A stretch of DNA of 64,000 nucleotides, from NCBI GenBank assembly GCA_002709385.1, contig PAQS01000024.1:110228-174227 (forward strand). Reading direction: 5' to 3'. This document shows, piece after piece, positions 54,649 to 63,439 of the stretch; positions within the stretch are counted from its first letter, which is position 1; every line of letters starts with the position of its first letter. Origin of the DNA: Waddliaceae bacterium (GTDB lineage Bacteria; Chlamydiota; Chlamydiia; Chlamydiales; GCA-2709385). Both the position numbers and the translations under genes were made by a program. The notes beneath the pieces are model-generated. The model was given only the letters and a program-made list of their open reading frames with translations, ran no database searches and was not told the DNA's origin.

Positions 54649-54937
54649 ATTTACCACTCTTCTTTTTTTATTATCATAGTTTTAAAAACAATCACTAATA
54701 TAATTATCTTTTTGTTTAGTCTTTTGGTCAAATTTTTATTTATTTATTTTGTTCAGCTGTTTATTAAATGAGTTAATTTATGTTCGCATTAACCAGATGT
54801 TTATTTTCCGAGATTTATCAGCGTTTTCCCTCTTCCATATTAAACCCATTTTCGGTACATCTATCAGTGAGCTTTCTTTCTAAGGATGAAAAAAGCCAAA
54901 TGTCCTTACGCTGGATCGGATTGAGGAGAATGGATGC

Positions 54938-57703
54938 ATGGGTATGAACGCTGAGAACTTAGCGATCCTGGAAGAGTTATACGAACAATATACACAAAAC
55001 CCAACGAGCGTTGCTCCAGAATGGCAAACGTTTTTCGCTGAGGTAGAACAAGATGGAAATGGTACACACGCTCCATCAAACAATACAATGCCTAAAATGG
55101 TATTCACAGCAGCAAGTGCAGATATCAGAGTATTCAATCTTATACAAGCCTATCGCACTTATGGTCATTTGCTTGCGAAGTTTAATCCCATAGATACACA
55201 TCCTAAAACCGATGTAGAACAACTGAACCCCAGTAACTTCGGTTTTTCTCCTCGTGAAATGGAAGAAAGCTTTCCCTCCTGCGGAATCCTAGCGCAAGCA
55301 GAGGCACCACTCAAAGAAATCATCGATGGGCTCCAACAAATCTATAGCGGACGAATCGGAGTGGAATACATGGGGTTACAACGTCCCGAAATGGAACAGT
55401 GGCTCCAACAACGTATAGAACCCACTCGATTCCAACCCAATCTCACCATCGAAGAAAAACGCTCCATCTTAAAACACTTAAACAAATCTGAACTCTTTGA
55501 AGTCTTCCTCCACACAAAGTATGTAGGACAAAAACGCTTCTCTTTAGAAGGGGGCGAAACACTGATTCCTATTCTTTCCGCTTGTATCGCTTCTGGAAGT
55601 AACTTAGGCTTAGAAGAATTCTATATTGGCTTTGCGCACAGAGGGCGCTTAAACGTCTTAGCAAACATCCTCAATAAAGCATATAGTGACATCTTCCACG
55701 AATTTGAAGATGCAGGCCTCCCAGGTTCATTTGAAGGCAGCGGAGACGTAAAATACCACAAAGGCTACCTTTCTGAGTTAACAAGTGACAGCGGGAAAAA
55801 AGTTCGAGTTAGTGTAACAGCTAACCCTAGCCACCTAGAAGCAGTGAACGCTGTGGTAGAAGGACAGGTTCGAGCACGCCAAGTCATGCGAGATGACGCT
55901 TATCACAAAGTCGTTCCCATTCTGATTCATGGAGATGCGGCGGTTGCAGGACAGGGAGTTGTCTATGAAACCATGCAGCTCTTCGATCTTCCTGGATACC
56001 GCACAGGGGGAACCATCCACTTTGTGATCAATAACCAAATCGGTTTCACAACCCTACCAAAAGATGCTCGCTCTACTCGCTATTGCACAGATATTGCTCG
56101 TTCATTCGGAGCGCCGGTTTTTCACGTAAATGCGGAAGATCCAGAGGGCTGTGTATACGCAACACAACTAGCCATCGAGATTCGCCAACGCTTCCACTGT
56201 GACGTCTTTATTGAACTCAATTGTTTCCGTAAGTACGGCCATAATGAAGGTGATGAGCCAGCTTTCACTCAACCTCTTGAATACCAGCTGATTCGCAAGA
56301 AAAAATCGAGTCGAGAGCTTTATCGTGATGAACTGATTCAACAGGGCGTTCTCGAACGGGAGATAGCAGAACAGTTAGAGCAAGAATTCCGTTCAGATCT
56401 GCAAAAAGCACAAGAGGGAACTCTAGAGCGTGTGCAGCAGGCTGAGGTGAGTAAGGAGATTCCAGACAAAAAGCCACAGGAGCTTTCTAAGCATGTGATT
56501 TTTAGTCCTGTAGACACAAAAGTCTCTGTAGATGATTTACAAATGATTGCGGAGAAATTCTGTACCATACCGGAAAGTTTCAATATCCACCGTAAGTTGA
56601 AACGCTTGATCGAAGATCGCTGCAAAATGGTGAAAGGCGATATCGATGCACAAGTAATTGACTGGGGAATGGGCGAGCACCTGGCTTTTGCTACTTTGCT
56701 TTGGGAAGGGCGCCATGTTCGTTTATCAGGACAAGATTCTCGACGAGGAACCTTCAGTCACCGTCACGCGATGTGGATGGATCAAAAAGCAGAGCGTAAG
56801 TATTTTCCTTTGAATCATCTCAAAGAAAAACAAGGGCGTTTTGATGTATTCAATAGTCCTTTATCTGAATACGCCGTACTTGGTTTTGAGTTTGGATACA
56901 GTCTTTGTGATGATGATGCCTTAGTGATGTGGGAAGCGCAGTTTGGTGATTTCAGTAACGGTGCGCAAATCATTATCGATCAGTTTATTGCCACAGCAGA
57001 AATGAAGTGGGGATCTCAGCATCGTACAACAATGCTTTTACCACATGGTTATGAGGGACAAGGACCAGAACACTCTTCTGCGCGTATAGAGAGATTCCTA
57101 CAGCTATCAGGTGATTTCAATATGCAGGTAGTTAATCCAAGTAGCCCTGCTCAGCTTTTCCATTTACTTCGTCGTCAAGTACACGCTCCTTGGTTTAAGC
57201 CATTGATCGTGTTTACTCCGAAAGGCCTCTTGCGTTTACCTGCTTGTACAAGTTCTTTGCGCGAGTTTAGTGAAGGTAGTTTCCAGGAAATCATTGATGA
57301 TGTAATAGCGAATAAGAAGAAAGTAAAGCGTTTAGCTTTCTGTAGCGGGAAAGTGTATTATGACCTTCTTGAAGGGCGTAAAGAAAGTGCTAGAGATGAC
57401 GTAGCTATTGTACGTATAGAGCAGATGTACCCCTTGTATACGCAAAAGTTAGAAGAAATCATTTCCCAGTACCCTGCTGCAAAAGAAATTGTTTGGGTGC
57501 AAGAAGAGCCAAGTAATATGGCTGGATGGGATTATATCGCTCCTACATTGCAGAAACTTTGCCCCAAAGGCTCTTCTGTGCATTATATAGGGCGTACGCG
57601 AAGTGCCTCTCCGGCGGTGGGCTCTTTCCGTAAACACAAATTACAGCAAGCTCAAATAGTGAGCGAGTTGTTCCAGCTTGAACCTTTAAGTCAGGGTAAG
57701 TGA
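54938..57703 (+). CDS. sucA: 2-oxoglutarate dehydrogenase E1
   Basis: SucA decarboxylates 2-oxoglutarate using thiamine diphosphate and passes the succinyl group to SucB. The 921-residue protein has the E1o N-terminal start ([20 protein letters not shown]), the [28 protein letters not shown] and [20 protein letters not shown] blocks, the thiamine site ([28 protein letters not shown]), and the C-terminal [14 protein letters not shown] and [19 protein letters not shown]. Everything needed is there. The ATG at 54938 lies nine bases after GGAG. The 279-base stretch upstream is AT-rich and should hold the promoter, but no good -35/-10 pair is evident. Confidence 0.96.
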   Translation: MGMNAENLAILEELYEQYTQNPTSVAPEWQTFFAEVEQDGNGTHAPSNNTMPKMVFTAASADIRVFNLIQAYRTYGHLLAKFNPIDTHPKTDVEQLNPSNFGFSPREMEESFPSCGILAQAEAPLKEIIDGLQQIYSGRIGVEYMGLQRPEMEQWLQQRIEPTRFQPNLTIEEKRSILKHLNKSELFEVFLHTKYVGQKRFSLEGGETLIPILSACIASGSNLGLEEFYIGFAHRGRLNVLANILNKAYSDIFHEFEDAGLPGSFEGSGDVKYHKGYLSELTSDSGKKVRVSVTANPSHLEAVNAVVEGQVRARQVMRDDAYHKVVPILIHGDAAVAGQGVVYETMQLFDLPGYRTGGTIHFVINNQIGFTTLPKDARSTRYCTDIARSFGAPVFHVNAEDPEGCVYATQLAIEIRQRFHCDVFIELNCFRKYGHNEGDEPAFTQPLEYQLIRKKKSSRELYRDELIQQGVLEREIAEQLEQEFRSDLQKAQEGTLERVQQAEVSKEIPDKKPQELSKHVIFSPVDTKVSVDDLQMIAEKFCTIPESFNIHRKLKRLIEDRCKMVKGDIDAQVIDWGMGEHLAFATLLWEGRHVRLSGQDSRRGTFSHRHAMWMDQKAERKYFPLNHLKEKQGRFDVFNSPLSEYAVLGFEFGYSLCDDDALVMWEAQFGDFSNGAQIIIDQFIATAEMKWGSQHRTTMLLPHGYEGQGPEHSSARIERFLQLSGDFNMQVVNPSSPAQLFHLLRRQVHAPWFKPLIVFTPKGLLRLPACTSSLREFSEGSFQEIIDDVIANKKKVKRLAFCSGKVYYDLLEGRKESARDDVAIVRIEQMYPLYTQKLEEIISQYPAAKEIVWVQEEPSNMAGWDYIAPTLQKLCPKGSSVHYIGRTRSASPAVGSFRKHKLQQAQIVSELFQLEPLSQGK

Positions 57704-57707
57704 GATA

Positions 57708-58880
57708 ATGAGTGCAGAAATCACAGTTCCTCAAATGGGGGAATCCATTACAGAAGCGACTATTGGTACCATTCTTAAAGAGAATGGATCTCAAGTGAAA
57801 ATGGATGAGGAAATTCTTGAGCTAGAAACGGATAAAGTAAATCAAGCGATTTATGCTCCATGTGATGGTGTCCTTAACTTAAGCATTCAAGTAGATGATG
57901 TGGTGAAAATCGGTCAGAAGCTTGGTGAAATTTCTAGTAATGGCGCTGCTTCAGCATCTCCAGCCCCAGCTCCGGAAGCAAAAAAAGAAAAAGAGGCTCC
58001 TACTCCTACTGCGAGTACAGAGCTAAAAGTAGCCCCAGTAGCTACTAGTAACAATGGTTCTACAGTACGTAAGAGCAGGGATGAAGGTCTTAAAGACTTA
58101 CTTAGTGAGACAAAAACTCCTGCAGCTCCTGCGCCAGCCCCTGTTGCAGCGGCAGCACCGGCTCCACAATCAGTAGGAGAGCGCTCAGAGTCTCGTCGTA
58201 GAATGAGTCGTATTCGCCAGGTTATCGCCAAGCGCTTAGTGGAAACACAGCAAAACACTGCCATGCTCACAACTTTTAACGAGGTTGATATGAGCGCTGT
58301 AATGGCATTGCGTAGTAAGTATAAAGACTCTTTCGAAAAGCAGCATGATGCACGCTTAGGATTTCTTTCATTTTTCATCAAAGCATCTGTATCAGCAATG
58401 CAAGCGTTTCCTGATATCAATGCATACATAGATGAAACAGAAATCGTACAGCGTAATTACTTTGATATTGGTGTGGCTGTAGGTACTGATCGTGGCTTAT
58501 TGGTTCCCGTTTTACGTGATTGCGACCAAAAAACTTTTGCACAGATTGAGCAGGGAATTATTGATTTTGCGAAACGTGCTCGTACCGGTGGCTTAGGAGT
58601 TGATGAGCTACAAGGTGGCGGTTTTACCATTACAAATGGTGGAATTTATGGCTCTATGCTCTCTACACCTATTCTCAACCAAGGCCAAAGCGGTATTTTG
58701 GGCATGCATAACATTGTGAAGCGTGCAGTAGTTGTGAATGACGAAATTGTGATTCGTCCAATGATGTACCTAGCTCTTAGTTATGATCATCGCATTGTGG
58801 ATGGAAAGGAAGCTGTATCCTTTTTAGTACATGTGAAGAACTGTTTAGAAGATCCAACACGTTTGATACTGAATGTCTGA
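57708..58880 (+). CDS. sucB: 2-oxoglutarate dehydrogenase E2 (dihydrolipoyl succinyltransferase)
   Basis: The 390-residue core of the 2-oxoglutarate dehydrogenase complex. Residues 1-76 are one lipoyl domain, with K43 as the lipoylated lysine (ETDKVNQAI). An Ala/Pro-rich linker (~82-165) contains a short E1/E3-binding segment, and the catalytic domain ends with [12 protein letters not shown] (H361, D365). The order and the single lipoyl domain are typical for the succinyl-transferring enzyme. It begins four bases after sucA and is followed 18 bases later by lpd. Confidence 0.95.
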   Translation: MSAEITVPQMGESITEATIGTILKENGSQVKMDEEILELETDKVNQAIYAPCDGVLNLSIQVDDVVKIGQKLGEISSNGAASASPAPAPEAKKEKEAPTPTASTELKVAPVATSNNGSTVRKSRDEGLKDLLSETKTPAAPAPAPVAAAAPAPQSVGERSESRRRMSRIRQVIAKRLVETQQNTAMLTTFNEVDMSAVMALRSKYKDSFEKQHDARLGFLSFFIKASVSAMQAFPDINAYIDETEIVQRNYFDIGVAVGTDRGLLVPVLRDCDQKTFAQIEQGIIDFAKRARTGGLGVDELQGGGFTITNGGIYGSMLSTPILNQGQSGILGMHNIVKRAVVVNDEIVIRPMMYLALSYDHRIVDGKEAVSFLVHVKNCLEDPTRLILNV

Positions 58881-58898
58881 TGACTAGGGAGTAAGACA

Positions 58899-60284
58899 AT
58901 GACGAAAGAATATGATCTAGTAGTGATTGGTAGCGGGCCAGGTGGTTATGTAGCAGCTATCCGTGCTGGGCAATTAGGGCTAAAGACAGCGGTCATCGAC
59001 AAAAGAAAGCGCATGGGCGGAACTTGCTTGAATGTAGGTTGCGTACCTTCTAAAACATTGCTTCACGCTACAGAGCTGTATCACAAGATGCAAACTGAAG
59101 CTCAGCGCCTTGGTGTAGAATGCTCTAAGCTAAAATTCAATCTTCCCCAAGCGTTGAAAAACCAGCAGGATGTGATTGAAGGGCTTGGTAATGGAATTCA
59201 AGGCCTGATGAAAAAGAATAAGGTAGATGCGATTGAAGGCAAAGCTACTTTGACAGGTCCAAATACTATTGATGTGAATGGTCAATCTATTCAAGCCAAA
59301 AACATCCTTCTTGCTACGGGATCTCAGCCTATTGCTGGTCCTTTTGGAGAGTTTGATGAAAAGGTTGTTCTTTCTTCAACAGGAGCTCTTAGCCTTCCAA
59401 AGATTCCAAAGCGTATGGTTGTTGTGGGAGCTGGAGTGATCGGCTTAGAGATGGCTTCTGTATATAGCCGCATTGGTACAGATGTGGTCATTGTAGAACT
59501 AATGAACGAGGTTCTTCCTGGTCAAGATAAAGATGTATGCAAAACGGTACAGCAACTCTTGAAAAAACAAGGGATGACTGTGCAGCTGGGAACGAAGGTA
59601 CAGCTTAAGAGCAAATCTGCGAAAGGGGTAAAGATAGCTCTTGAGAAAAATGGTAAGGTGACGGATTTAGATGCCGATGTGATCCTCGTTTCTATTGGTC
59701 GAAGCCCATACACTGAAGGTCTTGGTTTAGAAACTGTTGGTGTGAAAATGACAGAACGCGGACAAGTTCTTGTGGATGATCATTACCGCAGTTCTGTGTC
59801 AAATATCTATGCTATTGGTGACATTGTAGATGGGCCTATGCTCGCTCACCGTGCTTCTGAAGAAGGGGTTGCGGTAGTAGAAGCTTTAGCTGGAAAATCC
59901 CCACACGTGAATCATTTGGCTATTCCTGGGGTTGTGTACACATGGCCTGAGGTTGCTTCTGTTGGTTTAACAGAGCAAGAGTGTAAAGAGCGTGGTTTAG
60001 ACTGTAAAATAGGTAAATTCTTTTTCAAAGGGAATAGCCGTGCTCGTTGTACAGGTGATGACTCTGGTTTTGTAAAAGTGATTGGCGAAAGCAAAACAGA
60101 TCGCATTGTAGGCATGCATATTGTTGGAGCAAATGCAGGGGATTTAATTCACGAGGGTGTTTTAGCTATCGAGAAAAAAATGACTCTAGCAGAGTTAGGT
60201 GCAGCATGTCATGCTCACCCAACCTATGCAGAAGCTGTAAAGGAAGCTGCTTTAGCTGCTCATGGAGAAGCGATTCATGCATAA
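58899..60284 (+). CDS. lpd: Dihydrolipoamide dehydrogenase (E3)
   Basis: E3 reoxidises the lipoyl arm with FAD and NAD+. The 461-residue protein has the FAD motif GSGPGGYVAA, the redox disulfide C43-C48 (GGTCLNVGCVPSK), the NAD motif VVGAGVIGLEMASVY and the C-terminal active-site base in CHAHPTYAEAVKEAA. It closes the sucA-sucB-lpd operon, so this copy probably serves the 2-oxoglutarate complex, although E3 can be shared with pyruvate dehydrogenase. Confidence 0.95.
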   Translation: MTKEYDLVVIGSGPGGYVAAIRAGQLGLKTAVIDKRKRMGGTCLNVGCVPSKTLLHATELYHKMQTEAQRLGVECSKLKFNLPQALKNQQDVIEGLGNGIQGLMKKNKVDAIEGKATLTGPNTIDVNGQSIQAKNILLATGSQPIAGPFGEFDEKVVLSSTGALSLPKIPKRMVVVGAGVIGLEMASVYSRIGTDVVIVELMNEVLPGQDKDVCKTVQQLLKKQGMTVQLGTKVQLKSKSAKGVKIALEKNGKVTDLDADVILVSIGRSPYTEGLGLETVGVKMTERGQVLVDDHYRSSVSNIYAIGDIVDGPMLAHRASEEGVAVVEALAGKSPHVNHLAIPGVVYTWPEVASVGLTEQECKERGLDCKIGKFFFKGNSRARCTGDDSGFVKVIGESKTDRIVGMHIVGANAGDLIHEGVLAIEKKMTLAELGAACHAHPTYAEAVKEAALAAHGEAIHA

Positions 60285-60285
60285 T

Positions 60286-60323
60286 AAAAGAGCCGCTTAA
60301 GATTTATCTTAAGCGGCTCTTTT
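60286..60323. terminator. Bidirectional terminator between lpd and the A-type carrier gene
   Basis: Perfect 18-bp arms (60286-60303 and 60306-60323; AAAAGAGCCGCTTAAGAT and its complement). The A run at one end and the T run at the other give a U tract on both strands. It starts two bases after the lpd stop and ends six bases before the stop of the convergent gene. Confidence 0.92.
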
Positions 60324-60328
60324 ATCGT

Positions 60329-60913
60329 CTAACGATAGCTGTGGTTGGATCCGCAACCGCAGCTAGATACTACGTTGGGGTTGCTGACTTTGAAGCCAGA
60401 TCCCATGAGCCCTCCATCGATATAGTCAATACTACTACCTAATAGGCGTTCTCTTTGGCTACGTTTTACGTAGATAGGGATCCCTTGAGGAGTATTGAAA
60501 ATGTCGTCGTTTTCGTCAGCTTGCTTAGCAAAATCTAGGACGTATTCGAAGTCACCACAGTTGCCTGGTTTTTCTTCAAGACGTAGTCCGTAACCTTGCT
60601 TTCCATCAACTTTACAAGCTTCTAAAAACTTTGTTGCAGCCTGATCGCTTATGGTGATGGTTGTCATATCGACTTTTTGAGAAACAATTGCATTGAGTCG
60701 ATCCACAAGAGCATCCACATCAGCCATGGTTTTTCCGTGGCCTAGCATACCTGCTAGTAAGGTCTCAAAAGTTGCAGCTCCGCAACCAACACAGTGAAGT
60801 CCAGTATTTGTAAGTTCCTGACCAAGAAGTTCGCCTTTTCCAGGGAACAAACGCAAAATCTCTTGGATCACCATGTGCTTGTGAATTGGTTTTTCAGGTC
60901 GCTGATCTTGCAT
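60329..60913 (-). CDS. A-type iron-sulfur carrier with DUF1858-like N-terminus
   Basis: A 194-residue fusion. Residues ~12-75 resemble DUF1858, with the cysteine pair C41 and C44 (TGLHCVGCGAATFE). Residues ~85-190 are an A-type (IscA/SufA/ErpA) domain, ending in ISSIDY-like and NPNVVSSCGCGSN sequences, with cluster ligands C185 and C187; the first ligand lies in KPGNCGDFEY (C119), where the usual GGCSG is altered. Such proteins deliver Fe-S clusters or iron. It follows a ferredoxin gene by 18 bases, so the two probably act together. Fusion of these two domains may carry an extra metal site. Confidence 0.78.
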   Translation of the reverse strand: MQDQRPEKPIHKHMVIQEILRLFPGKGELLGQELTNTGLHCVGCGAATFETLLAGMLGHGKTMADVDALVDRLNAIVSQKVDMTTITISDQAATKFLEACKVDGKQGYGLRLEEKPGNCGDFEYVLDFAKQADENDDIFNTPQGIPIYVKRSQRERLLGSSIDYIDGGLMGSGFKVSNPNVVSSCGCGSNHSYR

Positions 60914-60931
60914 GACTTAAGTACCTCAAAC

Positions 60932-61234
60932 TTAAAAACGGAGTGTGATTGTGCCTTTTTGCTTGATGCGGCACTGGCAAGCTAAACGCTCTTCACCAGT
61001 TTCTTCAACTTCTTCGCCTAAAAAGTCTACTTCTTCCTGTGTAGGAGTTGAAAGGCATTCATGTCCATCAACAATTTCAATTACACAAGTCCCGCAAACA
61101 CCTTCGGTACAAGCAAAAGGAACACCAGCTTCTTCACAAATTTCTTGAATTTCAGATCCAATAGGTAAATCGATTTCTTCACCGCTGTGTTCAAAAATAA
61201 TTTTTGCTTTTTCATCATCCTTGATGTCGGACAT
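60932..61234 (-). CDS. 2Fe-2S ferredoxin
   Basis: A 100-residue plant/adrenodoxin-class ferredoxin fold with ligands C42, C47, C50 and C86 (ACTEGVCGTC ... ACQC). Strongly acidic, cytosolic, no signal peptide. It is likely to be an electron donor in Fe-S cluster assembly or in a reductive step; the A-type carrier gene downstream supports the first. The ATG is preceded by AGGAG at six bases. Confidence 0.9.
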   Translation of the reverse strand: MSDIKDDEKAKIIFEHSGEEIDLPIGSEIQEICEEAGVPFACTEGVCGTCVIEIVDGHECLSTPTQEEVDFLGEEVEETGEERLACQCRIKQKGTITLRF

Positions 61235-61270
61235 TACTTTCTCCTAGGTTCTCATCTTCATAACGAAAAA

Positions 61271-61299
61271 ATTGTATGATGATCATGCTATTTAAGCAA
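61271..61299 (-). promoter_or_regulatory. Candidate promoter of the ferredoxin operon
   Basis: On the minus strand a -35 TTGCTT (61299-61294), a 17-base spacer and a -10 TACAAT (61276-61271). The -10 is good, the -35 weak. It lies about 37 bases upstream of the ferredoxin start. Confidence 0.35.
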
Positions 61300-61349
61300 C
61301 AATTTCATGCTTTCAGTTCTGAGAAGATGATTAAATGTTAAGTGAAGAT

Positions 61350-61434
61350 AAAATGCGGCGAAGCAAAGAATCTACTAAGACGCAGCGAAAAAAAAATATT
61401 ATTACAGTTCTTTCGTTGCTTCGCCGTGTTTAAT
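61350..61434. repeat. Intact 85-bp palindromic repeat of the GCGGCGAAGC family
   Basis: Left arm AAAATGCGGCGAAGCAA-AGAA and right arm TTCTTTCGTTGCTTCGCCGTGTTTA form an imperfect inverted repeat around an AT-rich centre. It lies just after lgt (minus strand) and could fold in its 3' end. Related arms are at 49844, 52168 and 46871. Confidence 0.75.
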
Positions 61435-61446
61435 TAAAAAAAATCA

Positions 61447-62535
61447 TCAGGTCTGTAGTGCTTTTCTTAGGTTTTTCCATATGAGCACACAAGCAGTCAC
61501 AATAAAAGGAATGCTCAACCATTGTCCCATGAGAAGGAAAGAACCTTCATGAATAAATTCGCTTTGAGGAACTTTCAGATACTCGAGAAAAAAACGAGAA
61601 CCAAAAATTAAAAGAAAAAATACCCCTATAAGAAAACCATTAAACTTAAAAGAAAACTTTTTCCATAAACCTAGAAGAATGAAAAAAGAGCAGAAATAAG
61701 CAATCGCCTCGTAAAGTTGCACAGGGTGCCTAGGAACTGCTACAAGACCTTCTCGAGGATGCCCAAATAAAACAGCCCATGGGGCGTCGCTAGGAATACC
61801 AACAATTTCTTGATTAATGAAGTTTCCTAAACGAATCATAGCACCAACAAGTGCTGTGGGAATAGCAAGGGTGTCAAGGACAAATAAAGTACGAATGTAA
61901 GGAAACTCTTTGACCGTCTTTCGTTCGTACAAAATCAAACTGATGATGATTCCAGCTGCTGCACCATGACTTGCTAAACCTCCTTCCCAAGTGCGAAAAA
62001 AAACAAGAGGGTCGGCTAGTAAAAGATCTAAATCGTAAAACAACATGTGGCCTAAGCGAGCACCGAGAATGGTGGCAACAACAACATACCAGGTAAGACG
62101 GTCAACAAGATGAAATGCACTTTCTTTTGATGTATGGACTGCACCTGAAAATAGAGCCTCAAGCTTTTCACGAGTGGTATCAGGGTGCGCAGCTATGTAT
62201 TGTTGCATCCCTTTGTGTAAGGTGCTTTGTAGTGATGGATCAATGTGTTTTTTCTTTAAGCTATTTTTTAATTCTTTTTGTGATTTGCTAGATAGTTGTG
62301 TGTTTAGAGAAGGTGTTTTTTCAAAAATTTCTGCGTATAAAAGCCAATTATGTATTTCGAATTCTGTAATTTCAGGACGACTGCGAATATACGAGTTATA
62401 GAGATAGCGAAGGAGGTAGTGTCCTAATAAGAAACCAAAGGCAAATAAAACGCCGTACCAAACGACAGGGTGTTGAATAAAGGGGATCTTAAAAGCGACT
62501 GGATCTGGATCCCAATAAATAGCAGCAAGCAACAT
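61447..62535 (-). CDS. lgt: Prolipoprotein diacylglyceryl transferase with extra internal domain
   Basis: Lgt moves diacylglycerol from phosphatidylglycerol to the lipobox cysteine of prolipoproteins. The multi-pass membrane protein shows the family core: GARLGHMLFYD, GGLASHGAAAG, MIRLGNFINQEIVG and RHPVQLYEAI. At 362 residues it is about 90 residues longer than usual; the extra part (about residues 60-150, rich in Lys, Ser and Gln, predicted helical and soluble) sits between the first membrane segments. I choose the ATG at 62535, eight bases after GGAGG; the ATG at 62550 has no ribosome site. Confidence 0.92.
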   Translation of the reverse strand: MLLAAIYWDPDPVAFKIPFIQHPVVWYGVLFAFGFLLGHYLLRYLYNSYIRSRPEITEFEIHNWLLYAEIFEKTPSLNTQLSSKSQKELKNSLKKKHIDPSLQSTLHKGMQQYIAAHPDTTREKLEALFSGAVHTSKESAFHLVDRLTWYVVVATILGARLGHMLFYDLDLLLADPLVFFRTWEGGLASHGAAAGIIISLILYERKTVKEFPYIRTLFVLDTLAIPTALVGAMIRLGNFINQEIVGIPSDAPWAVLFGHPREGLVAVPRHPVQLYEAIAYFCSFFILLGLWKKFSFKFNGFLIGVFFLLIFGSRFFLEYLKVPQSEFIHEGSFLLMGQWLSIPFIVTACVLIWKNLRKALQT

Positions 62536-62585
62536 AAAGTATTCCTCCATATTTACTACTACTATAGGAAAAGACCTAGAAAGAG

Positions 62586-62616
62586 AAAAGGCCTTCAGTG
62601 AATCACTGAAGGCCTT
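62586..62616 (-). terminator. Terminator of the tRNA-Pro gene
   Basis: A 15-bp perfect inverted repeat (AAAGGCCTTCAGTGA / TCACTGAAGGCCTTT) lies five bases after the tRNA on the minus strand, followed by TTTTCTC. It separates the tRNA from lgt. Confidence 0.9.
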
Positions 62617-62621
62617 TGTGG

Positions 62622-62696
62622 TTCGGAGTAGAGGGATTCGAACCCCCGACCTACTGCTCCCAAAGCAGTCGCGCTAACCAAACTGCGCTATACTCC
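62622..62696 (-). tRNA. tRNA-Pro (anticodon TGG)
   Basis: A 75-base cloverleaf: acceptor CGGAGTA/TACTCCG, D arm with AGTTTGGTTA loop, anticodon stem ACTGC/GCAGT around TTTGGGA (anticodon TGG), and a T arm with TTCGAAT. It reads CCA codons and, by wobble, other proline codons. The 3' CCA is not directly encoded after the discriminator A (the sequence continues ACCA), so it would be added after transcription. Confidence 0.96.
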
Positions 62697-62721
62697 GTAA
62701 TAACTTGCGGTTTATGTGCTT

Positions 62722-62751
62722 AATGTACCATGGGCGTGAATTTTGTGGCAA
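62722..62751 (-). promoter_or_regulatory. Candidate promoter of tRNA-Pro
   Basis: On the minus strand TTGCCA (62751-62746), an 18-base spacer and TACATT (62727-62722), giving a start about 20 bases before the mature tRNA. Confidence 0.4.
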
Positions 62752-62776
62752 GCGTAACTTGAATTAAAATCATAAG

Positions 62777-63199
62777 TTATGCTTTTGCGCCAATAAAACG
62801 TAACCAAATCGTAATACTTAAACCCCAAATCATATGAAAGCAAAGAACGAAAATAGGAGTATAAGTTCCTAAATGCATTCCTAAAATTCCTTGGTTTTTA
62901 ACAATAGGCAAAGAAACAAAAAGCTCAAAGGCAGCAGGAATAAGCGCAATGACAATCCCTCTTAAAAACCAGGGACGAGGCATGATAGGCAACAAAAAGA
63001 GTGTAGCCCAAAGCCCACCTTGAATCGTTTTCACATAAAGAAACTGAGTCGTTAAAGCTGGAGCAATTTTTACAGAAAAACTGCCAGACAAGCCAATAGC
63101 TCCAGAAAACCACATACTTAAAGCACAAACAAGCCCTCCAACACAACCCGCTGCAAAAAATAGAGACCAATCATAGAGAAGTTTTGCTGTATTGTTCAT
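62777..63199 (-). CDS. Small membrane protein (140 aa)
   Basis: A 140-residue protein with four membrane segments (around LFFAAGCVGGLVCALSMWF, IQGGLWATLFLLPI, FLRGIVIALIPAAFELFV and PIFVLCFHMIWGLSITIWL). I do not recognise a family function. The ATG at 63199 is preceded by AGGAG at ten bases; a TTG two codons earlier has the same motif at four bases. Single gene ahead of the tRNA. Confidence 0.7.
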   Translation of the reverse strand: MNNTAKLLYDWSLFFAAGCVGGLVCALSMWFSGAIGLSGSFSVKIAPALTTQFLYVKTIQGGLWATLFLLPIMPRPWFLRGIVIALIPAAFELFVSLPIVKNQGILGMHLGTYTPIFVLCFHMIWGLSITIWLRFIGAKA

Positions 63200-63307
63200 T
63201 TTCAAGAAACTCCTAATTGTTACGGTTACCGCGATACTACAAGGTTAAAATTTAAAGGTAAAGTTTTGATTTAATAATAGTAGATAAAAGTTTATTTGTT
63301 CCTGTTA

Positions 63308-63337
63308 TTGACTCGAAAGAAACTGTTAGATTAAAAT
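63308..63337 (+). promoter_or_regulatory. Candidate promoter of the proline-rich repeat gene
   Basis: TTGACT (63308-63313), an 18-base spacer and TAAAAT (63332-63337), five of six consensus bases in each box. Transcription would start near 63344 and leave a ~95-base AT-rich leader. Confidence 0.45.
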
Positions 63338-63439
63338 TACTCTCTTAATTAATTAATCTATAGGATAAACATTATTCTATTTTTGTTTAGATTGTTTTTT
63401 CTACTAGGTTTTCAAAACCGCTCAAAAGGGAGCTTAGGC

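Noticed and set aside
57914-58429. 171-residue open frame opposite sucB
   Set aside because: It mirrors the Ala/Pro-rich linker of sucB; the composition is that of an antisense shadow and there is no ribosome site.
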